Positions 1-9,410 are shown, counted from the stretch's first letter. The stretch is DNA of 64,000 nucleotides from Collinsella sp. MSK.8.10 (GCF_019041915.1 NZ_JAHPYF010000003.1:124001-188000), one strand, 5' to 3'. The notes: generated by a model not told the origin, from the sequence alone. Numbers and translations: made by a program.

Positions 1-586
1 TTCCCAGGGCACCCAGGGCATCACCGACCTCATCACCGTCCCCGGTATCATCAACCTGGACTTCGCCGATGTTAAGACCATCATGAAGCAGGCCGGTACC
101 GCCATGATGGGTATCGGTACCTCTTCTGGGGATACCCGTGCCGTCGATGCTGCCCAGCAGGCCATCTCCAGCCCGCTGCTCGAGAGCTCCATCGATGGTG
201 CCACGCGCGTGCTTCTCTCCATCGCCGGTTCCAAGGACCTGGGCATCCAGGAGATCAGCGACGCCGCCGACGTTGTCGCCAACGCCGTCGACCCCGAGGC
301 CAACATCATCTTCGGTACCGTTGTCGACGAGTCCCTGGGCGATCAGGTGCGTATCACCGTCATCGCTACGGGCTTCTCCGACTCCAACGTCAACCGTCAG
401 GATGAGCTCTTTGCCGCTCAGCAGTCTCAGAGCAAGGCCGCTGCTTCCGCTGAGCCGCAGCGCACCGCTCCGGCCACCAGCCCGGCTCAGGCCGCTCCGA
501 CCCGCAACGTCGGTGGCACCGAGCTTCCTAACTTCGGCAACGATCAGTTCGAGCTTCCCGACTTCCTGAAGCGCGGTAGCTTCTAA
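1..586 (+). CDS. ftsZ: Cell division protein FtsZ, C-terminal part (5' truncated by window)
   Basis: Tubulin-like GTPase that polymerises into the cytokinetic Z ring at midcell. The reading frame is open from base 2 and encodes about 194 residues. The segment DLITVPGIINLDFADV followed by GTAMMGIGTSSG is the canonical FtsZ stretch after the GTP-binding domain. After the C-terminal tubulin domain comes an Ala/Pro/Gln-rich linker (about residues 140-170) and the conserved C-terminal peptide ELPDFLKRGSF, which in other bacteria docks membrane tethers such as SepF. A sepF homologue lies about 6.4 kb downstream. The N-terminal GTPase half is outside the window. A strong hairpin terminator follows. 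Confidence 0.97.
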   Translation, partial: SQGTQGITDLITVPGIINLDFADVKTIMKQAGTAMMGIGTSSGDTRAVDAAQQAISSPLLESSIDGATRVLLSIAGSKDLGIQEISDAADVVANAVDPEANIIFGTVVDESLGDQVRITVIATGFSDSNVNRQDELFAAQQSQSKAAASAEPQRTAPATSPAQAAPTRNVGGTELPNFGNDQFELPDFLKRGSF

Positions 587-611
587 GTCGTTCTTTGCAT
601 TGTTGTGCACA

Positions 612-643
612 GGGGCGTGTCCGTATGGACGCGCCCTTTTTAT
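612..643 (+). terminator. Rho-independent terminator after ftsZ
   Basis: Ten-base-pair stem (GGGCGTGTCC / GGACGCGCCC, including one G-U pair) with a GTAT tetraloop and a run of five T residues, 26 bases after the ftsZ stop. It separates ftsZ from the pgeF-pst unit. Confidence 0.85.
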
Positions 644-796
644 TTCGACTTTGTAAACTAGAACCTCCAATCTCTTTACGTTCCCTTTACGATTGCCTCC
701 AGCGCAGCAGGTATCCTTTTAAAGAAGTATGACAGCCGTATAAACGCGGGCTGTAGCGGCGATGCCGCGGTACTTGTGTTATTAGGAGGCTTTAGT

Positions 797-1597
797 ATGG
801 CAGCACGTGCGGACAACGTTTCGCGTGTCGACCATGATGGAGTTACGTTGGTGGAAGGCGCGACATCCGATGTTCGCTTTGCCTTTACCGAGCGCGCCGG
901 TGGTGTTTCCGAAGATGCGTACTCCTCACTCAACTTGGGCTCGCATGTTGGCGATGACCCCTTTGCTGTTCAAGAAAATCGTCGTCGCGCGCTCGAGGCT
1001 ATGGGTGCCGCCGAGTGCGAGCACAACCTGCTCGTTCCCAATCAGGTCCATGGTGACCATATCGTTGCGGTGACCTCGAACGGCGCCGATGACCTTGAGG
1101 ACGTCCGCGAGCAGATTGCCGAGGGCTGCGATGCCATCGTCTGTACGGCGCATAACGTGCCCGTGCTGCTCTGCTTTGCCGACTGCGTTCCCGTGGTGCT
1201 GGTGGCCCCTGGCGGATTTGCCGTGGTGCACTCCGGTTGGAAGGGTACGATTGCACGTATTTCCGCCAAGGCGTGCCAGGCGCTTTGCGATGCTGCCGGC
1301 TGCGATGCGAGCGACGTTTCCGCCTATATCGGCCCCCATATCTTGGGCGACGAATATGAAGTATCCCAGGAGCTCATGGATCGCTTTGCCGCCGAGTTCT
1401 CTTGCATCGATGCGAGTACCTCTCGCATGCTCGATCTTTCCGCTGCCATTCGCGAGGCGCTGGTAGATGTCGGTGTCGACGCGGATAATATCGTGGATAC
1501 CCAGCTTTCGACCGTGCGTCAGAACGACCGCTTTTATTCCTACCGTAACGAGGACGGCACCTGTGGGCGCCATGCTGCGATCGGCGTGATGCTATGA
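797..1597 (+). CDS. pgeF: Peptidoglycan editing factor / laccase-domain protein (YlmD, YfiH, DUF152 family)
   Basis: A 266-residue member of the YfiH/YlmD family, proposed in E. coli to remove mis-incorporated L-serine-containing muropeptide precursors. Homologues also show purine nucleoside phosphorylase or polyphenol oxidase activity. The metal-site signatures are visible: NQVHGDHIV near residue 80, CFADCVPV near 130 and HSGWKGT near 150. The start at ATG 797 is set by an AGGAGG about 10 bases upstream; an upstream in-frame TTG lacks a site. In many Gram-positive bacteria ylmD lies next to ylmE, sepF, ylmG and divIVA, and here the pst-phoU genes are interposed. Its last four bases overlap the pstS start (ATGA), suggesting coupled translation. 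The exact substrate is inferred from family only. Confidence 0.85.
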   Translation: MAARADNVSRVDHDGVTLVEGATSDVRFAFTERAGGVSEDAYSSLNLGSHVGDDPFAVQENRRRALEAMGAAECEHNLLVPNQVHGDHIVAVTSNGADDLEDVREQIAEGCDAIVCTAHNVPVLLCFADCVPVVLVAPGGFAVVHSGWKGTIARISAKACQALCDAAGCDASDVSAYIGPHILGDEYEVSQELMDRFAAEFSCIDASTSRMLDLSAAIREALVDVGVDADNIVDTQLSTVRQNDRFYSYRNEDGTCGRHAAIGVML

Positions 1598-2430
1598 GAA
1601 AGATCGTATCGGTCCTGAGCGCCGCTGTGCTTACACTTACGCTGTGCGCCTGTTCTTCGGGATCTTCTACCTCTTCCATTACCGTCGCCGGCTCCACGAC
1701 CTGCCTTCCTATCGCCGAGATTGCGGCCGAGGGCTTTAAGGAGGAGACCGGCATCGACGTGCTCGTTTCCGGTTTGGGTTCTTCCGCTGGCATCGAGGCC
1801 GTCAGCGCCGGCACGGCCGATATCGCCAGCTCCTCCCGTGGACTCAATGCCGACGAACAGGATTTGGGCCTGACTCCCATCGTCATTGCCCACGACGGTA
1901 TCGCGGTCATCGTGAACGACGATAACCCGGTCGATAACCTCTCGACCGAGCAGCTCCGCGATATTTACGCCGGCAAGATCACCAACTGGAAAGAAGTCGG
2001 TGGCGAGGACCTGAAGATCCAGGTCATCAACCGAGATGAGGCGTCCGGTACGCGCGAGGCCTTCCGTACCATCGTGATGGACGGCACGCCGTTCGATCGC
2101 CGCTCGGCTGTTCTTTCGGGTACGGGCCAGGTGCGCGACGTGGTATCTCGTTCGCGCGGTGCCATTGGCTACATTTCGCTGGGCTTCGTCGATAGCCTCA
2201 ACGCCAAGACCTCGGTCAAGGCCGTCTCGGTCAATCATGTTGAGGCGTCCGAGAAGACGGTCGCGAGCGGCGGCTATCCCATCTCGCGCGACCTTTACTT
2301 CTTTGTTAAGGGTGCGCCTTCGCAGCAGGCGCAGGATTACATCGACTACGTGACGTCCGAAAAGATGGACAAGCAGATTCGCGAGGCGGGCTTTATCCCC
2401 GTCACCAACGACGAGAAGGGGAGTGAGTAG
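1594..2430 (+). CDS. pstS: Phosphate ABC transporter substrate-binding lipoprotein
   Basis: Extracellular phosphate-binding component of the Pst high-affinity transporter, 278 residues. The N-terminus is a lipoprotein signal (MRKIVSVLSAAVLTLTLCAC) with a lipobox cysteine at residue 20, so it is probably anchored to the outer face of the membrane. The mature part carries VAGSTTCLPIAE and INRDEASGTREAF, which form phosphate-contact loops in the PstS-like fold. It overlaps pgeF by four bases and is followed directly by pstC, pstA, pstB and phoU on the same strand. No Pho box could be identified by eye. Confidence 0.95.
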   Translation: MRKIVSVLSAAVLTLTLCACSSGSSTSSITVAGSTTCLPIAEIAAEGFKEETGIDVLVSGLGSSAGIEAVSAGTADIASSSRGLNADEQDLGLTPIVIAHDGIAVIVNDDNPVDNLSTEQLRDIYAGKITNWKEVGGEDLKIQVINRDEASGTREAFRTIVMDGTPFDRRSAVLSGTGQVRDVVSRSRGAIGYISLGFVDSLNAKTSVKAVSVNHVEASEKTVASGGYPISRDLYFFVKGAPSQQAQDYIDYVTSEKMDKQIREAGFIPVTNDEKGSE

Positions 2431-2431
2431 C

Positions 2432-3358
2432 ATGGAAGCACAGGAAAACTCCCAGACTGAGCAGAATGTTCAGACGCCCAAGAAGCGCGAGCTGGCGCTC
2501 GTATCGCGCAGTACCTATATCAAGGAGAAGGCGCTGCAGTGGACCTTCTTTGCCTGCGCGTTCTTGGCGGTCGTTACCGTCATCCTGATTTTTGTCTTTA
2601 CCACGTACTCGGCGCTGCCCGTCTTTACTGACATCGGTCTGGCGGACTTCTTTAGCTTTACGTGGGCGCCCTCTGAGGGCCACTACGGCATCATGTCGCT
2701 GCTTGCCGGCTCAGGTCTGGTGACCGTCGGTGCGCTCGCCATGGGCGTGCCGCTAGGTGTGGGTACGGCCGTATACCTGGTCGAGATCGCCGGCAAGCGC
2801 GTGCGCAAGCTTATCAGCCCTGCCGTTGACCTGTTGGCCGGCATCCCTTCTATCATCTATGGCTTCTTTGGAATGATCATCATCCGTCCGTTTATCGCGC
2901 AACTGACCGGTGGTCTTGGTTTTGGTGCGCTGACGGCGTGGTTCGTGCTTGCCATCATGATCGTCCCTACCATCACCACGCTCACCATCGATGCTCTCAA
3001 TTCCATTCCCATGGGCATTCGCGAGGCATCCTATGCCATGGGCGCCACCAAGTGGCAGACCATCTATAAGGTCGTGTTACCTGCCGCCAAGCTGGGTATC
3101 GTGGATGCCATCGTGCTGGGTATGGGCCGTGCCATCGGCGAGACCATGGCCGTGCTCATGGTCGTGGGTAACGCCCCGGTTATTCCCGACAGCATTGCGA
3201 GCCCCATCTCGACGCTCACGAGCCAGATTGCGCTCGACATGAGCTATTCCTCGGGTCTGCACCGCTCGGCGCTGTTCGGCATGGGCGTGGTCCTGTTTAT
3301 CATCTCCGCCACGTTGGTAGGCATCGTCCGTCTGATTTCCAAGAAGAAGAGGGGGTAG
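2432..3358 (+). CDS. pstC: Phosphate ABC transporter permease PstC
   Basis: Membrane subunit of the Pst phosphate importer, 308 residues with about six transmembrane helices. The first helix begins around residue 35 after a charged cytoplasmic leader. The EAA loop that contacts the ATPase is visible as REASYAMGATKWQTIYKVVLP. ATG 2432 is preferred because a GAGAAGGGGAG purine tract sits upstream; a GTG three codons earlier is possible. The start is one base after the pstS stop, and PstA follows after three bases, consistent with a single operon. PstC and PstA form the heterodimeric channel. Confidence 0.95.
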   Translation: MEAQENSQTEQNVQTPKKRELALVSRSTYIKEKALQWTFFACAFLAVVTVILIFVFTTYSALPVFTDIGLADFFSFTWAPSEGHYGIMSLLAGSGLVTVGALAMGVPLGVGTAVYLVEIAGKRVRKLISPAVDLLAGIPSIIYGFFGMIIIRPFIAQLTGGLGFGALTAWFVLAIMIVPTITTLTIDALNSIPMGIREASYAMGATKWQTIYKVVLPAAKLGIVDAIVLGMGRAIGETMAVLMVVGNAPVIPDSIASPISTLTSQIALDMSYSSGLHRSALFGMGVVLFIISATLVGIVRLISKKKRG

Positions 3359-3361
3359 GCT

Positions 3362-4267
3362 ATGTCCGATTCCGTTGACACGACGGTCGATACGACCTCG
3401 TCGCGCGAGCGCATCAAGCGTGCCCTTTCCCACGGCAAGAAGGGCCGCATCAACAAGGACCTGTCCAACAAGATCATGCTTGGCGTGTTTCGTGCTGCTG
3501 CCTACATCACCACGCTGGTGCTGGTCGCTATCATCGCCTACGTGGTTGTTAACGGCTTACCGCATATCTCGCTCGACTTCATCTTCGGTTGGCCTCAGGG
3601 CGTCAATGCCGAGGGCGGAATTTGGCCCACGATCGTCTCGACCGTCTATGTGACGGCGCTCGCCATGCTTATCTGCACGCCGATCGCTGTGCTGGCAGCC
3701 GTCTATCTGGCCGAGTACGCCAAGCAGGGCAAGGTCGTCGAGCTCATTCGCTACGCTGCTGACGCTTTGGCTTCGGTGCCCTCCATCGTTATGGGCTTGT
3801 TTGGCTACGCCTTGTTTGTCGAGGCCATGGGCCTGGGTCTTTCGATGGTCTCTGCCGCTCTGGCACTCGCGCTCTTGATGCTTCCCATCGTCATGCGCAC
3901 CACCGAAGAGGCCATTCGCGCCGTTCCGCGCTATATCCGTTGGGGCGCGTACGGCCTGGGCGCCACCAAGTGGCAGGTTGTCTCCAAGATCGTGCTCCCT
4001 TCTGCCTTTGGCCGTATTGCCACAGGCATCGTGCTTGCCATCGGCCGCGCCATCGGCGAGACCGCCGTGGTGCTCTACACCATGGGCCAAGCCATCAACC
4101 TGCCTATTTCGCCGCTCGATTCCGGCCGCCCCATGACGGTTCATCTGTACCTGCTTGCCAACGACGGCATCAACATGAACGCAGCCTACGGCACTGCGCT
4201 CTTGCTGATGGTGATCATTCTGGCCTTCAACCTGTTTGCGCGCTTCCTGTCGCGCAAACGTCGCTAG
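3362..4267 (+). CDS. pstA: Phosphate ABC transporter permease PstA
   Basis: Second membrane subunit of the Pst transporter, 301 residues with about six membrane helices. A hydrophilic N-terminal region of about 35 residues precedes the first helix. The segment RWGAYGLGATKWQVVSKIVLP is the EAA coupling loop and closely resembles that of the preceding pstC, as expected for the paralogous pair. It starts three bases after pstC and is followed 12 bases later by pstB. A weak GGGGTAGG upstream of ATG 3362 serves as ribosome binding site. Confidence 0.95.
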   Translation: MSDSVDTTVDTTSSRERIKRALSHGKKGRINKDLSNKIMLGVFRAAAYITTLVLVAIIAYVVVNGLPHISLDFIFGWPQGVNAEGGIWPTIVSTVYVTALAMLICTPIAVLAAVYLAEYAKQGKVVELIRYAADALASVPSIVMGLFGYALFVEAMGLGLSMVSAALALALLMLPIVMRTTEEAIRAVPRYIRWGAYGLGATKWQVVSKIVLPSAFGRIATGIVLAIGRAIGETAVVLYTMGQAINLPISPLDSGRPMTVHLYLLANDGINMNAAYGTALLLMVIILAFNLFARFLSRKRR

Positions 4268-4279
4268 TTAAGGAGTCCC

Positions 4280-5083
<804 letters not shown>

Positions 5084-5175
5084 TCGGTGCGACTAGTCCC
5101 AAGTCGATCGGACCTGGTCCGGTGCGTATTCACTGTGCGGGCGGCATGACCGCACCCAACTGATTGGAGTGAACC

Positions 5176-6033
5176 ATGCGCAAACTGTTTTCCCGTCAGC
5201 TCATCGAAGCCCGTCACGAGATGCTGAGCATCTACGAGGCCGTCGATCTGGCCCTCCACGATGCCGTGAAGGCCTATGTGACCGACGACCGCAAGCTCGC
5301 CACCAAGACCAAGAAGCGCACGCTTTCGATTGACGCGCGCTGCGCCAACCTGGAGGCCGTCTGCTACAACCTGATCGCCACGCAGTCACCGGTCGCCTCC
5401 GACTTCCGCCTGCTTCAGACGATCATCTACGTCGACTTTAACCTGCAGCGCATGACCGATAAGGTTCGCCAGATCTGCCGCGCCACGCGTCATATGGTCA
5501 AGGCCGACATCTCGCTGCCCAAGGAGCTTGTCGGCACGGTCGAGGCCGAGGCCGAAGCTGTCTACCAGGTGCTGGGCTCGTCGCTTTCTGCGCTCGTCAC
5601 CAATGACATGTCCATCATCTGCAACCTGGCCGTCGAGGACGAGCCGGTGCATGCGGCGTACGAGAAGTTCTTCCGTACCTTCAACCGCATGGACGCGGGC
5701 GAGTTTATGGATGACGATAGCAACTATGACGACCTGCGCCGCGCCATCATGGTTTCGCGCTACCTCGATCGCATTGCTTCGATTTCCATCGATGCCGCCT
5801 GCCGTCTGACCTTCCTGTTGACCGGACAGCGTATGACTGCCGGCGATATCGCCCGCACTGATGAGGATGAGCTCGAGAGCATGCGCGTGCCTTCGGGCGA
5901 GGGTGTTATCATGAGGCCCGCCGTCGACGCTCGCTACGTTGCCAAGGTGCCCGCTAACGAGGTCAGCGAGGGTCTTCGCTACCTGCTTGATCATCTTGAG
6001 GACGAGGACGATGGCGAGGACGACGAGGAGTAA
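5176..6033 (+). CDS. phoU: Phosphate signalling/transport regulator PhoU
   Basis: PhoU couples Pst transporter activity to phosphate signalling and restrains phosphate uptake. The 285-residue product starts RKLFSRQLIEARHEMLSIYE and has the repeated three-helix bundle pattern, with metal-ligand-type stretches such as DFRLLQTIIYVDFNLQRMTDKV and RAIMVSRYLDRIASISIDA. It is longer than common PhoU proteins (about 215-240 residues) because of a C-terminal extension that ends in a highly acidic tail (EDEDDGEDDEE). A GGAG site precedes ATG 5176. No linked PhoR/PhoB two-component genes are present in the window. Confidence 0.93.
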   Translation: MRKLFSRQLIEARHEMLSIYEAVDLALHDAVKAYVTDDRKLATKTKKRTLSIDARCANLEAVCYNLIATQSPVASDFRLLQTIIYVDFNLQRMTDKVRQICRATRHMVKADISLPKELVGTVEAEAEAVYQVLGSSLSALVTNDMSIICNLAVEDEPVHAAYEKFFRTFNRMDAGEFMDDDSNYDDLRRAIMVSRYLDRIASISIDAACRLTFLLTGQRMTAGDIARTDEDELESMRVPSGEGVIMRPAVDARYVAKVPANEVSEGLRYLLDHLEDEDDGEDDEE

Positions 6034-6069
6034 GTAACCCCGTTCGTCGAAAGATTGTAAATACCTAAG

Positions 6070-6104
6070 TGAGCGCGGCCTTGCACATGCGGGGCCGCGC
6101 TCTT
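6070..6104 (+). terminator. Terminator after phoU
   Basis: GC-rich hairpin (GAGCGCGGCC / GGGCCGCGCTC) with an 11-base loop, about 36 bases downstream of the phoU stop. The T-tract is poor (TTGCGTT), so termination strength is uncertain. Confidence 0.6.
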
Positions 6105-6152
6105 GCGTTAGCATGGGACTACTTGTTTGGCTGTCAGCGGAGGCGATTAGCA

Positions 6153-6890
6153 ATGGATAACTATTTGGACTTGATGCGCGCTCGCCGCGAGCAGATTCTG
6201 GAACGTTTTTATGCGGCGCTCGATCGCGCAGGCCGTCCCCACGACGCCGCGAGCCTCATTGCCGTGTCCAAGACCGTTGGTGTCGATGAGACCGTTGCCG
6301 CCATCCAGGCGGGGTATCGCCATTTTGCCGAGAACCGCCCGCAGGAGCTGGTTCGCAAGCTCACGGGTCTGGCGGAGCATCCGGAGCTGCCCGAGGTGCG
6401 CTTCGATATGATCGGCAACCTGCAGACCAATAAGATCAATGCGGTGCTGGGCTCAGCCGAGCTGATTCACTCGGTGGGTTCGCTGCATCTGGCGCAGGCG
6501 ATCTCGAGCCGTGCTGTCCGCAAGATCGAGGCAGGCGAGCTCGCCGGCCCTCAGCGTGTGCTCATTGAGGTCAATGTGAGTGGTGAGGAGTCGAAGGGAG
6601 GCTTTTCGCCCGATGAGATTCGCGCCGCCGCGGGTGAGTTTGCGGAACTTGAGGGAATTTGCGTGCAGGGGCTTATGACTATGGCGCCCCGGGGGAATAA
6701 GGATGTGGCACGCCGCACCTTTGCGGGGCTTCGTGAGCTGAGGGATGAGCTGGAGGCGGCGCATTCCGATTTGAACCTGCCTGAGCTTTCCTGCGGCATG
6801 AGCGAGGACTTTGAGCCTGCCCTTGAGGAGGGCTCTACGCTCGTTCGCCTGGGCAGGGTAGTATTTAGCCCGGAGTTTGCAGTAAAATAA
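6153..6890 (+). CDS. yggS: YggS/PLPBP-family pyridoxal phosphate homeostasis protein
   Basis: Pyridoxal-5'-phosphate-binding protein of the YggS/PROSC family (YlmE in Bacillus), 245 residues, a single-domain TIM-barrel protein that keeps PLP levels in balance and has no known catalytic reaction. The PLP lysine lies in LIAVSKTVG near residue 36. The family pattern FAENRPQEL, FDMIGNLQTNK and the C-terminal CGMSEDFEPALEEGSTLVRLG bind the cofactor phosphate. ATG 6153 was chosen because CGGAGG lies about 11 bases upstream, and the family begins here. It stands upstream of sepF, yggT and divIVA as in many Gram-positive bacteria. Confidence 0.93.
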   Translation: MDNYLDLMRARREQILERFYAALDRAGRPHDAASLIAVSKTVGVDETVAAIQAGYRHFAENRPQELVRKLTGLAEHPELPEVRFDMIGNLQTNKINAVLGSAELIHSVGSLHLAQAISSRAVRKIEAGELAGPQRVLIEVNVSGEESKGGFSPDEIRAAAGEFAELEGICVQGLMTMAPRGNKDVARRTFAGLRELRDELEAAHSDLNLPELSCGMSEDFEPALEEGSTLVRLGRVVFSPEFAVK

Positions 6891-6950
6891 GGCTCTGAAG
6901 TGCGCACTGATTATTGGGGCGCCTGCACTAAACCGCGAGAGGACACAACC

Positions 6951-7673
6951 ATGGGCTTCCTTGACGAGATTAAAAATAAGATGCACCTGGGCGGCCAGCA
7001 GGGTTACGACCAGGGTTATGGCCAGGACGACGACTACGGCTACGATGACGGCTACGATGACGGCTATCAGGGCAACGGCTACAGCGGTGCTTCGGGCGAG
7101 GGCTTCTACACCCAAGACGAGCCGAGCAACGGCCTGCTTGGTCAGACGCGCCGCGGTGAAGCTGAGTCGGTTGCCGTGTATACGCGCTCCGGTCAGCTGG
7201 TCGGCGATGACTCCCGCCACGCCACGACGTATAATCCGCCTTCGCGCTCGCAGGACAGTGTTGCGAGCGGTTATCGTCCTGGTGCCTATGACACGCCGTC
7301 GAGCTACGCCGAGAACACCCGCGCCCGTGCCGCCGCTGCGCCCGCACCTGCACCGAGCGATGCCTCGGCCTATGCGAGCAATATCATCAACGCCACGCCG
7401 CAGCTGCCGGCCTATGTCCTGCGCCCCGAGAGCTATGACGACGTGGAGACCGTGGTGCGCCGCGTTCGCACCAAGCAGCCTGTCGCACTGATTTTTGTGG
7501 GCGTACGCACCGAAGTTGCCAAGCGCGTCTTGGATTTCTCTTACGGCTTTGCCTGCGGTCTGGGTGCCACGGTCAAGGAGGTGGGCGACCGCGTGTTTAT
7601 GGTGCTGCCCGCCGGTTGCGAGGTCAAAGATTCCGATCTCAAGAAGCTTCGTGCCGACGGCTACCTTAAGTAA
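6951..7673 (+). CDS. sepF: Cell division protein SepF
   Basis: Membrane-anchored Z-ring partner that binds the FtsZ C-terminal peptide, 240 residues. The N-terminus MGFLDEIKNKMHLG is the amphipathic membrane-targeting helix. It is followed by an unusually Gly/Tyr/Asp-rich low-complexity stretch (about residues 18-45, with repeats such as GYDDGYDDGY) and an Ala/Pro linker. The SepF domain occupies about residues 155-240 (VLRPESYDDVETVVRRV and ALIFVGVRTEVAKRVLDF). ATG 6951 fits the family start, with AGAGGACA upstream. In actinobacteria lacking FtsA, SepF is the main FtsZ membrane anchor. Confidence 0.95.
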   Translation: MGFLDEIKNKMHLGGQQGYDQGYGQDDDYGYDDGYDDGYQGNGYSGASGEGFYTQDEPSNGLLGQTRRGEAESVAVYTRSGQLVGDDSRHATTYNPPSRSQDSVASGYRPGAYDTPSSYAENTRARAAAAPAPAPSDASAYASNIINATPQLPAYVLRPESYDDVETVVRRVRTKQPVALIFVGVRTEVAKRVLDFSYGFACGLGATVKEVGDRVFMVLPAGCEVKDSDLKKLRADGYLK

Positions 7674-7694
7674 AGACAAGACGAGGAGATTCCC

Positions 7695-7976
7695 ATCAAC
7701 ATCTACACTATCGTCCAGCTGGTCAACACGCTGTTCAACTTCTATTCCACGCTTATTGTCGTCTACTGCTTTATGACGTGGATTCCCATGAAGCAGGGTG
7801 GTTTGCTTCAGGATATTGCCGCGGTGCTTGATAGCGTGTGCGGTCCGTGGCTTAACCTGTTCCGTCGTTTCATCCCGCCGATGGGCGGTATCGATTTTTC
7901 GCCGGTCGTTGCGATTATTGCGTTGCAGTTGGTGCAGAGGCTGGTTCTGCAGCTTCTTATAGGTATACTCGTGTAG
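7695..7976 (+). CDS. YggT/YlmG family membrane protein with apparent non-canonical AUC start
   Basis: A 93-residue protein with two predicted membrane helices. YggT/YlmG proteins sit in the division cluster and are implicated in osmotic tolerance or septum-associated membrane organisation; the molecular function is not settled. The homologous reading frame (NIYTIVQLVNTLFNFYSTLI then IVVYCFMTWIP) extends upstream of its first ATG at 7773. No ATG, GTG or TTG exists between the sepF stop and that ATG. A GAGGAG motif at 7683-7688 lies six bases before ATC 7695, so this codon, or the ATT at 7689, is the probable start. Starting at 7773 would remove the first membrane helix. Confidence 0.8.
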   Translation: MNIYTIVQLVNTLFNFYSTLIVVYCFMTWIPMKQGGLLQDIAAVLDSVCGPWLNLFRRFIPPMGGIDFSPVVAIIALQLVQRLVLQLLIGILV

Positions 7977-8037
7977 AACTGACTTAGTAACTTACGTCGG
8001 GCGTGTAGCGCCGAGGCGATGAAAAAGGAGACTTGTT

Positions 8038-8712
8038 ATGGCTATTACCCCTGCAGACATCCAGGCTCAGACTTTCTCTGAGGCCAAGCGTGGCTACGAT
8101 CCTGCTGAGGTCGACGTCTTCTTGGAGACGCTGTCCTCCGAGGTTGACGCTATGCTCGCTAAGATCGTCGACCTTAAGGGTCGTCTGACTGCTACCGAGC
8201 AGCAGCTTGCCGATGCGCAGGCTCAGCTTGCCCAGGCTCAGGATGCCCCCGCCCAGGCCGTTCCTGCCGCCCCCGTGGCTGCTCCCGCCCCTGACTTCTC
8301 CGCTCAGGAGCGCCAGATTTCCGCTGCCCTGATCGCTGCCCAGCAGACCGCTGAGACCATCGTCAACGATGCCAATGAGAACGCTGAGCGTATCCGCAAC
8401 GAGGCTGACGCCAAGGCCCGCGAGGTTATCCGCCAGGCTCTGACTGAAAAGCAGGCCGAGCTCGAGGAAATCGACCGTCTGAAGGCTTCCCGTGAGGAGT
8501 TCAAGGCCGAGTATCTCAAGCTCATCCAGCACTTCATGGACGATGCCCAGAACTCCTTCCCGGCTGACCTCATGGCCTCCACGCCGGTCGGTTCCGCCGC
8601 TTCTCCTGCGGTGACTGTTCCCGCCGAGCCGCTGCCCGTCGCTGACCCGGTTGTCCCCGTGGCCGATCCCTTCGCCCCGATCGACAACTTTGCCGCCGAC
8701 GACCTGGACTAA
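8038..8712 (+). CDS. divIVA: DivIVA-domain protein
   Basis: Coiled-coil protein that senses negative membrane curvature and recruits division or polar growth factors, 224 residues. The N-terminal DivIVA domain is clear: ITPADIQAQTFSEAKRGYDPAEVDVFLETL matches the conserved membrane-binding and dimerisation region (quoted here only as a family pattern, about residues 3-32). Coiled-coil segments span roughly 35-65 and 90-165, split by an Ala/Pro/Gln-rich linker. The C-terminus is Pro/Val/Asp-rich and acidic. AAAAGGAGA lies upstream of ATG 8038. It closes the ftsZ-sepF-yggT-divIVA division cluster and is followed by a strong terminator. Confidence 0.93.
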   Translation: MAITPADIQAQTFSEAKRGYDPAEVDVFLETLSSEVDAMLAKIVDLKGRLTATEQQLADAQAQLAQAQDAPAQAVPAAPVAAPAPDFSAQERQISAALIAAQQTAETIVNDANENAERIRNEADAKAREVIRQALTEKQAELEEIDRLKASREEFKAEYLKLIQHFMDDAQNSFPADLMASTPVGSAASPAVTVPAEPLPVADPVVPVADPFAPIDNFAADDLD

Positions 8713-8738
8713 CATTCGGCCTACAATTTAGTGCCTAG

Positions 8739-8769
8739 AAAGGACCCGCAGCTTGCGGGTCCTTTTTTA
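8739..8769 (+). terminator. Terminator after divIVA
   Basis: Stem AAGGACCCGC / GCGGGTCCTT with an AGCTT loop, merging into a run of six T residues. It lies 27 bases after the divIVA stop and ends the division cluster. Confidence 0.9.
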
Positions 8770-8879
8770 TGACTGTGCAGGGGCGCGCAACATAAAAAAC
8801 CGAGCCCTGCACATTGTGGCGCAGAACTCGGCGAATGGGTGAGCGGTAAAAGGTAGGTTTTAGGGCATGTGCCAAAAAA

Positions 8880-9410
8880 CTACTTGAGGAGGAAGTTGGG
8901 GAGGGGAATGGTACGGGCCTCGCGATGCTCGGGGTCGGCGATGTGGTCGGCAGGATAGCCACAGACAAGCATGTGATAGGGATAAACGCCCTTGGGCAGA
9001 TTGAACTGCTCCTGTGCCACCTCTGGCTTAAAATGGCATACCCAGCACGTTCCCAGGCCCTGCTCGGTGGCCTCCATCATCATCTGATCGCAAACGATGG
9101 ATGTATCGATTTCGCTGGAATTCATCTGATCATACGGGCGCACCCAAGCATCATCGGTAACGCTGCAAATAAGGAAGATAAGCGGAGCGCCAAAGATAGA
9201 CCCATCACGAGCAAACCGAGGCTGACAAGCAGCAGCCTTCTCCAGAAGCTCAGGCGTATCCAACACCATCACACGGGTTGGATGATTATTACAAGCAGAA
9301 GGAGCAATCCGCCCAGCCTCAACAATGGCATCCACCACAGCTTGCTCAACAGGACGGTCCTCAAACGAACGACAAGAATACCGACCACGAGCCAGATCCA
9401 AATAACTCAC
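8880..9410 (-). CDS. Nitroreductase-family flavoprotein
   Basis: A 176-residue member of the NADH oxidase/nitroreductase superfamily, which uses FMN to reduce nitro compounds, quinones or unknown substrates. The N-terminal FMN-phosphate motif is RGRYSCRSFEDRPV and the second is GRIAPSACNNHPTRVMV. The C-terminal half includes EATEQGLGTCWVCHFKP, the conserved GLG(T)CW segment. The GTG start at 9410 is chosen because a GGAGG motif lies eight bases upstream; longer readings have no such site. It is transcribed alone, opposite to divIVA. Its physiological substrate cannot be read from sequence. Confidence 0.85.
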   Translation of the reverse strand: MSYLDLARGRYSCRSFEDRPVEQAVVDAIVEAGRIAPSACNNHPTRVMVLDTPELLEKAAACQPRFARDGSIFGAPLIFLICSVTDDAWVRPYDQMNSSEIDTSIVCDQMMMEATEQGLGTCWVCHFKPEVAQEQFNLPKGVYPYHMLVCGYPADHIADPEHREARTIPLPNFLLK

